A stretch of 64,000 bases of DNA from contig NC_089723.1 of the NCBI RefSeq assembly GCF_035083965.1, positions 36,153,193-36,217,192 of the forward strand, given 5' to 3'. Under the pieces are notes generated by a model, which was given only the letters and a program-made list of their open reading frames with translations, was not told the origin of the DNA and searched no databases. A program made the position numbers and the translations under genes. The DNA comes from Branchiostoma lanceolatum (taxonomy: Eukaryota > Chordata > Leptocardii > Amphioxiformes > Branchiostomatidae). Positions 58,301 through 64,000 of this stretch are shown one piece after another (position 1 is the stretch's first letter; each line of letters starts with the position of its first letter).

Positions 58301-61300
58301 TATAACAGGAGACTATCACCTTTTAAGATGTAAACCCACAAACAAGTGTGGTGGGTTTGTAATCATGCTCAAAGTGTGGCTTTCCCCAAATGTGAATTCG
58401 AGCTAAAGCCGTGCCATCCGAGAGGACATTCAGTAACTGGAGCTACATGATGATGATGTACATGTATGTACTCAATTTCACTCCAGTTAGTGAAGAAATA
58501 AATGTAGGCCTAAAGTGTCTTTCCGAAGGCACAAGTTTAACATTAGAGCCTGGCAGGATTCGAACCAAGAACCTTCAGATTCTACATATAATTCAACAGC
58601 CCTAACCACCAGTTAGACTACCTTGCCACCATATAGGTGGAAAGTGGCTTTCCCATTCAATTTCCTATTGGGACCTACCAGGGTTCGAACCCAGTACCTT
58701 TAGATTCTAAGTCAACAGCCCTAACCACAAGACCACCTTGGGACCACAGGTACACGGGGATCAGCCAGTCGTACCTGTCCCAGTTCCTGACCCAGGGGCT
58801 GGACATGAGCATCATCAAGAAACGCACCCTCTTCACCTGGTACATCAGGGAAAAGTTCTCCAACTCACCTGGTAAGAAATGCACCCTCTTCACCTGGTAC
58901 ATCCGGGAGAAGTTCTCCAACTCACCTGGTAAGATGGCTTGTAACACCTGGTGAACAGAAACTGTAGACAAGTAAACTTTCAGTCCTTCATTAAGTATGT
59001 TTATTTCTTGCAACCAGGTGAGGGGAGCTGGAAAAGCATTGAGGAAAATGAGACACAATAAGTACTTGATATACTTCTTGATATACATGTGCCATCTTTA
59101 TTCTCAAGTATTCTAAATGATGAAAAAAAAACACCTGGTTAAGATCCTTGTGGACGTTTCAAGTGACTGCCATCACTTTTCCTTATCACTAGTAGAACAA
59201 ACTGGCAGAACAAGTCAATACTAGAGCATGAAATGTAACTGGAAAATATACATGTAACATTGTCGTCTATTCAAGATTGTAAGTGAAAGACAACATGCCA
59301 TCTAATAATATTGTCCATCTGGCAGTGTCGGCATTAGACCTGACGTCAGCCGTGCCCAAGGCCGTGCGGGTTGCGGAGCACGTGGATGACGACCATGACT
59401 GGACGCCTCATCTTCAGTTCAGGAGCAACGTACACAGAAGGGGTCATAGGTGAGGATGCCATGGAGTCTATTGATTGATAAGGAAGAAAAATGAGGGGAT
59501 GTCACCTGTTCCTGTTATTTAGAGAAATTAAAAAATGAAAGACTATGTGTATGTAATACTATGTGTGAGGTTAAACCCTGTCACACATAACTCACCATGA
59601 CCTCCCGACCTTCTCCAGACCATGGCAGGAGGAGGTTTGATACCATCCCATGATTCCTCAATACACATCCAGTAATACACACCCACAGATGGCTGACTGT
59701 GGGCAAGAAGCATATAGACTTGTCATGTTGCCTTTGATATTGCAGCAACCGGTACAAGTTGAGCATAAGATTTTCTTCTCTTGAACTGTCAAAAGACTTA
59801 AGTAGTCTATGAGACTGTCTGACCTTTGTAATTTGTGCACAACTTTCTAAATTGTGTCACAAACTCCTACGGACCATTGTACAAATATTCACCACAAATT
59901 CTGTGTCCAAACTTGACCAAATTACAGTGTTTTTCTGAAAATACTGTTGATTGATGATATCATACTACTTGTGCATCAGAAAAACCAAAATGCACCAAAA
60001 AGCACTATTGGGAAAGAACAGAAAATTATGTTTGTCTACAATTATTACAAAAACAATATCAAATATGATTTTCTGTACTTTCCCATGGGTGCTTTTTGGT
60101 GCATTTTGGTTTTTCTGATGCACAAGCAGTATAGTATCATCAATCAACAGTGTTTTCAGTTTTCAGAAAAACACTGCAGTTTGGTCAAGTTTGAACACAG
60201 AATTTGTGGTGTATATTTGTACAATGGTCTGCAAGTGTTTGTGACACAATTTAGAAAGTTGTGCACAAATTACAAAGGTCAGACAGTCTCATAGACTACT
60301 TAAGTCTTTTGACAGTTCAAGAGAAGAAAATCTAATGCTCAAATTGTACCGGTTGCTGCAATATCAAAAGCAACATGAAAAGTCTATATGCTTCTTGCTC
60401 ACAGTCAGCCATCTGTGGGTGTGTATTACTGGATGTGTATTGAGGGTTCATGGGATGGTATCATTTCCCCCCCTGAGACCATGGTTAGGAGTTTCAACTT
60501 TTTCAACTTAGACTACCCCAGATAACCCCGCGAGGGGCAAAGTAGGGGGGGGGGGGAGGAGGTCCCAGGCTAAGGCGGGCAGGCCTCCAGCCTGGCGCGG
60601 AAAGACTCAACGGTGGGAGCCGTAACAACTGCGCCAGGCAGGGCGTTCCACTCCGGTATGGTGCGGGAAAGTATGAATATTTGTAGGAGTCTGTTCGGGC
60701 GTAAAGTGGTTGAAATTTGAGAGTTAGTCATGAACAAGGTCATCTGTGGCTTGGAGTTACTTAGAGTCAGTGAAGTTGCCTAATGACCATTTATAGCAGC
60801 CGACTATAAATTTGAATGTCGGGAAAATCATTTTATGTTTGGATGCCATCATCGGAGTGAAGAGGAGCTAGAATAGAGTCGATTCCAGGCTACTCCCAAC
60901 CCAGCACTGACCTTAGTTTGGAAGTGGTCGGGAACAAAGTTGTGGGAAAGGTCTGAATGTGTGACGGGCTAATGTTATAGGCCGGGGACAAAACTATTCT
61001 TATAGTAGATGGAATTAAAGTTGTGTCTTGTGTCCCCAGGTTCAACTGGCCCGAGGCCTGCATCACCATCATGGAGAAATACTTTGAAGAGAACCAGTAC
61101 CCAGACGAGAAGAAACGAGAGGAGATCACCAACGCCTGCAACAGTGTTATACAGAAACCAGGTACAGATATACATGTAGAAGCCTCAATGTATTGTATTG
61201 TATTGTATTGTATAATTAATTGTATTTTTGCACAGCTTAAAATCACAATTTCTAGAAATATTAATACATGTAGGACGTGCTGGGATAACAGAGACCGATA

Positions 61301-63642
61301 TGGTCTATACATGGTCTCCCCATGTCTTATTTACCAAAATTTAACGAGCTACTAGTAATAAATACTGCAACTTAATTTATTTATGTATTTATTGTTTGCT
61401 TCAGGCTAAAAGCCCAATACACACATACACACATCTAAAAAAAAAAAAACGATAATACCTACAGCACAATAACTGTTTAAAAAAACAGTATGAGGTGACC
61501 TCTCACGGCCTGCGTACAAGGTGGCAATATTGATGCCATAAACTTAAGTGCATTATCTATTGTTTAAAAATAATGAACAACCTTCTTTCCCTGCCAGGAG
61601 TGGAGCTGCCTGCCCAGATGTTGGTGAACTCGGCCCGAGTCTACAACTGGTTCGCCAACCGACGGAAGGACGTGAAGAGACGGCAGTCAGCAGGTTTGAC
61701 AAGTTTTGGGGTTAAAAGTAAATCTCTTTTTTTACTTTGACTAACATTAGTTATAGCTGCTGTACATACATACATGTTCGTGAAGAAAATGTGATTGACT
61801 GCCCTGCAGCCGACTGATGGTGATGATGAGTACATCTGTTTTTTTGTGCAGTCAATTCTGAAGTATTTAACTTTGTTTTCTTCTTTGTTACAGTGCACAA
61901 CACTCTGTCTCCGGTGCCAAGCAGTCAGTCCACCCCCCACCACCGAGTAGAGGATAGGGGCAACCAAAATACAGACCACCACAGTGGAAATATGCTACAG
62001 GAACAAGGTTGATATTTTATATACATGATTTACTTTTTCACTTGAGTTTCAGCAATCTCAACTTTAGAAGAAGACAGTGATGATGGATTGTTCCTTGTCT
62101 TATACTTATAGTACTCACTGTCATGAAATATAAATCAACAGTTTTTCAGAAAGCAACATGTACATGTAGATATGCAGGAGGTAACTTTTCCCTTGCTGTC
62201 TAGCAAAGTAGCCAATAAAAAATTTGTCCAGAAGAAAGGAAGGTGAAATGTAAAAAGATAAGACATCACACATGAAAAGGAAATGTTCAATTGAGTTGCA
62301 ATGATTTAAAAAATAGGGTATGTATTCACTCACTCACTCACTATCCGGTTTAACGTCTTCTTGTCCCCATCATCTGGGGGTTTGACGTGCTTGCATGCTG
62401 ATGGGGGAGCTTGGTGGCAGCTCGCCAGGTGCCTCTGTCCTGTGGATCTGCATCGTGTAGGTTGAGGTGGTGGAGGTCCTCCTTGATCTTGTCAATCCAC
62501 TTCCTCCTTGGTCGTCCTCGTGGATTTCGGCCCTCCACAGTCATGCCAATGATTCTCTTGGGCCACCTCTCCCTGTCCATCCTTTCAAGGTGCCCATACC
62601 AGCGTAGACGTTTGGTTCTCATCACGTCCTGCACGCTGTATTGAGGCTAATTTTTGGTGTCAAGCTAAAGCCACTGTCAGACACAGCTTGCCATGGCCTC
62701 CAGATCTTCTCCAGACCATGGTTCGGAGTTAGTCATGAGCAAGGTCATCTGTGGTTGGGAGTTGGTCTGGTCAGATAACCTGCTAGTTTTTAAAAGTTGA
62801 CAGTGAACTATGAATTTGAAGAAAAAAAGAGAAAAAAGGTGGGAGAGTCATATTTTGCCAGGATGCGATCAGAGGAGCAAACTGGAGCTAGAATAGGATG
62901 GATTCCAGGATACTCCCAACCCAGCACCGACCTTTGTTTCGGAGTGGTCAGGAGCAAAGTCATGGGAAAGTTCTGAATGTGTGATAGGGGCTGAACCTTA
63001 AGCCCCGGTTACACATAGTCGAACATGGTTGGGAGTGATTCAGAAGCTAGATCGGCTGGTGTTCTGCTGCGCCAGCCAAATGTTTAGAAATTTTCAAAAC
63101 ATTTGGCTGTGATTGGAGGTCTGGAGTGGGTTGGCCAGTAGTGGTCAGGTTGTGTTTGGGAGTCAAATTTGACTAAAATTGGTCGGACTGCTGCCGACCC
63201 TCTGCGAATCTTTGTTGGCTAGTAGTCAGGGCTGTCTCCAGCTTTCAATTTTTTTCGGCCGACTCATTGTTTGGGAGCCAATTTTCCTTGTTAAATTAGT
63301 CATATTAAGCTTCAAGATTTTCATCAATTTCATGTCATAAAGGTCCAATTTTAGGATGGCCAAGTTAAATTTCCGTCCCGGGACTGAGGGGCGGGTCATA
63401 GAGACAGCCCTGCTAGTAGTTGAGGGGCAAGTTCGGCTAAATTGTATGTCTAATCGGGGGTTTACATTCACGTTTCAGGAGAGTCGGTGCACAAAGAGTC
63501 ACACCAGGATCCTGTCCAGGTTGCCGTGGAGATGGCAGCTGTCAATCATGCCATCATGGCCCTCGTCAATCAGCACAGCGATGACATGGACCAGGGGGAG
63601 GAGCAAGAGGAGGAGGAGGGGGAGGATGGGGAGTACAGCTAA
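55360..63642 (+). CDS. HMBOX1: HMBOX1-like homeobox transcription factor
   Basis: Nine certain exons (56925-57098, 57712-57894, 58158-58235, 58750-58871, 59326-59449, 61040-61161, 61598-61693, 61894-62007, 63479-63642) plus a candidate first coding exon 55360-55379 give 1197 nt, 398 aa; from the ATG at 56932 it would be 389 aa. The N-terminal EPRYTIEQIDLLQRLRRTGL matches the HNF1-type dimerisation-like segment of HMBOX1. VDSVKEELRLFLSERRISQ with GISQSYLSQFLTQG forms the POU-like domain. FNWPEACITIMEKYFEENQY and VYNWFANRRKDVKRR form the atypical homeodomain, and DPVQVAVEMAAVNHAIMAL is the conserved C-terminal block. HMBOX1 (HOT1) is a nuclear DNA-binding protein reported to bind telomeric repeats and to regulate transcription. 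The tail is Glu-rich. Introns carry foldbacks, SINEs and a LINE fragment. Confidence 0.95.
58530..58745 (-). repeat. two tandem tRNA-like SINE copies
   Basis: On the minus strand GGTGGTCTTGTGGTTAGGGC...GGTTCGAACCCTGG (58660-58745) and GGTGGTTAGGGCTGTTGAAT...GGTTCGAATCCTGCC (58530-58625) both carry a good B box and a recognisable tRNA-like 5' part. The end of the second copy reaches to within about five bases of the HMBOX exon 4 acceptor. Confidence 0.6.
58817..58930 (+). repeat. 57-bp tandem duplication at the end of HMBOX exon 4
   Basis: AAGAAACGCACCCTCTTCAC...TCACCTGGT (58817-58873) is followed directly by a second copy (58874-58930). Each copy ends in the same CACCTG|GT donor (58872 and 58929). 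Using the second donor would add 19 in-frame residues (KKCTLFTWYIREKFSNSPG). Differences are few: CGC to TGC (Arg to Cys) and synonymous AGG/CGG and GAA/GAG. Confidence 0.9.
59633..60476. mobile_element. long foldback element in an HMBOX intron
   Basis: Arms of nearly 400 bp (about 59633-60024 and 60066-60476) are reverse complements with few mismatches, around a loop of about 40 bases (TTTGTCTACAATTATTAC...). Examples: GATACCATCCCATGA on the left and TCATGGGATGGTATC on the right; GACTTAAGTAGTCTATGAGA and its complement. No coding content; transcribed as part of the intron it would form a very long hairpin. Confidence 0.85.
60490..60990 (+). repeat. dispersed MITE-like family, forward copy
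   Basis: GAGTTAGTCATGAACAAGGTC, GGAGCTAGAATAGAGTCGAT, ATTCCAGGCTACTCCCAACC and GTGGTCGGGAACAAAG are shared with 62655-62998 and, in reverse, with 17731-17994. This copy also carries an extra G-rich segment at 60540-60650. Confidence 0.6.
62327..62634 (-). mobile_element. LINE 3' end (ORF2 C-terminus)
   Basis: On the minus strand the frame reads RLRWYGHLERMDRERWPKRI and GRPRRKWIDKIKEDLHHLNL, the widespread C-terminus of LINE ORF2 proteins. A stop and a (TGAG)n tail follow at 62327-62342. Truncated, inside the last HMBOX intron, antisense. Confidence 0.75.
62655..62998 (+). repeat. dispersed MITE-like family, forward copy
   Basis: Third copy of the family at 17731-17994 and 60490-60990; ends CACTGTCAGACACAGCTTGCC and GAATGTGTGATAGGGGC. 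Lies in the last HMBOX intron. Confidence 0.6.
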
Positions 63643-63679
63643 GACGAGATGGGGAGGAGACCAGAAGGTTCTTCAATGA

Positions 63680-63919
63680 TACAGTCAAACCTGCCCAAGA
63701 AGACCATGAGAAAGTGGCCATAAGATTCTATGATGATACAATGTACAGTCAAAACTGCCCAGGAAGACCACTCAGAGGACCCATAAAATCTGGTCTATGT
63801 GGACAAAGGAAAAGATTCGTAATGCCTGTGTCAATGGGAAAAAATCATTTAAGGGACCACCAAAAAAGTGGTCACACTGGCCTTTTGTAGAGGTGGTCAC
63901 TTGTACAGGTTTGACTGTA
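63680..63919. repeat. MITE-like copy in the HMBOX 3' UTR
   Basis: A full copy with ends TACAGTCAAAACTGCCC (63744) and GGTTTGACTGTA (63919), preceded by a truncated copy from 63680. The same family as 42146-42355. It begins 38 bp after the HMBOX stop codon, so it is probably transcribed. No AATAAA is seen before the window ends. Confidence 0.65.
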
Positions 63920-64000
63920 CAATGAATGTATCGAAAATTTGACAGGAGTAGTTGAAAGGAAAAAATGTTGTCAAGGATTTTTTTAAGGTTACAATGTAAT

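Noticed and set aside
58660-58745. Possible tRNA gene on the minus strand
   Set aside because: Good B box and tRNA-like 5' part, but the stems do not close convincingly and a tandem degenerate copy lies beside it; better explained as a SINE.

Overview
The window looks like chordate nuclear DNA, most likely a lancelet (Branchiostoma-type amphioxus). This is inferred from gene content and structure, since no search was possible. Supporting points are many short exons with GT-AG introns, a HMBOX1-type homeobox gene, expanded TIR and adhesion-GPCR architectures, a juvenile-hormone-methyltransferase-like gene and a dense load of small foldback elements, tRNA-derived SINE-like sequences and 5'-truncated LINEs. 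Nothing bacterial (operons, CRISPR, ribosome binding sites) is present.

Five protein-coding loci were assembled exon by exon. In each one all splice phases close and the summed coding length is a multiple of three. (1) A two-exon class I SAM-dependent methyltransferase lies at 2812-4116 (+), 269 aa. (2) A 33-exon adhesion G-protein-coupled receptor lies at 6518-28671 (+), about 1428 aa: signal peptide, ten nearly identical Ca-binding EGF modules, Ser/Thr/Pro-rich stalk, Ig-like domain, SEA domain, hormone-receptor-like domain, GAIN with GPS, seven transmembrane helices and a short tail. (3) Two tandem c-type lysozyme genes lie at 31583-33412 and 34948-36841 (-), four exons and 139 aa each, with both catalytic residues and eight cysteines. 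(4) A five-exon TIR-SAM-TIR-TIR protein lies at 43206-52696 (-), 714 aa. (5) A HMBOX1-like homeobox gene lies at 55360-63642 (+), about 398 aa.

The rest is introns and intergenic DNA full of repeats. These include two long foldback elements with roughly 400-bp arms (ADGR intron 23, HMBOX intron), several MITE-like families with copies in more than one place, four 3'-terminal LINE fragments, tRNA-like SINEs and recent tandem duplications. The tandem EGF units and a separate intergenic duplication each preserve the empty site of a retroelement insertion.

The genes do not form an operon or pathway. The lysozymes are secreted antibacterial enzymes, and the TIR/SAM protein is a plausible innate-immune or NAD-signalling type scaffold. 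The most unusual items are the triple-TIR/SAM architecture with a ciliary-type X-box just upstream, a 57-bp in-frame duplication of the HMBOX POU-like exon end together with its splice donor, the homogenised EGF exon array, an orphan copy of the lysozyme promoter on the opposite strand, and the long intronic hairpins.
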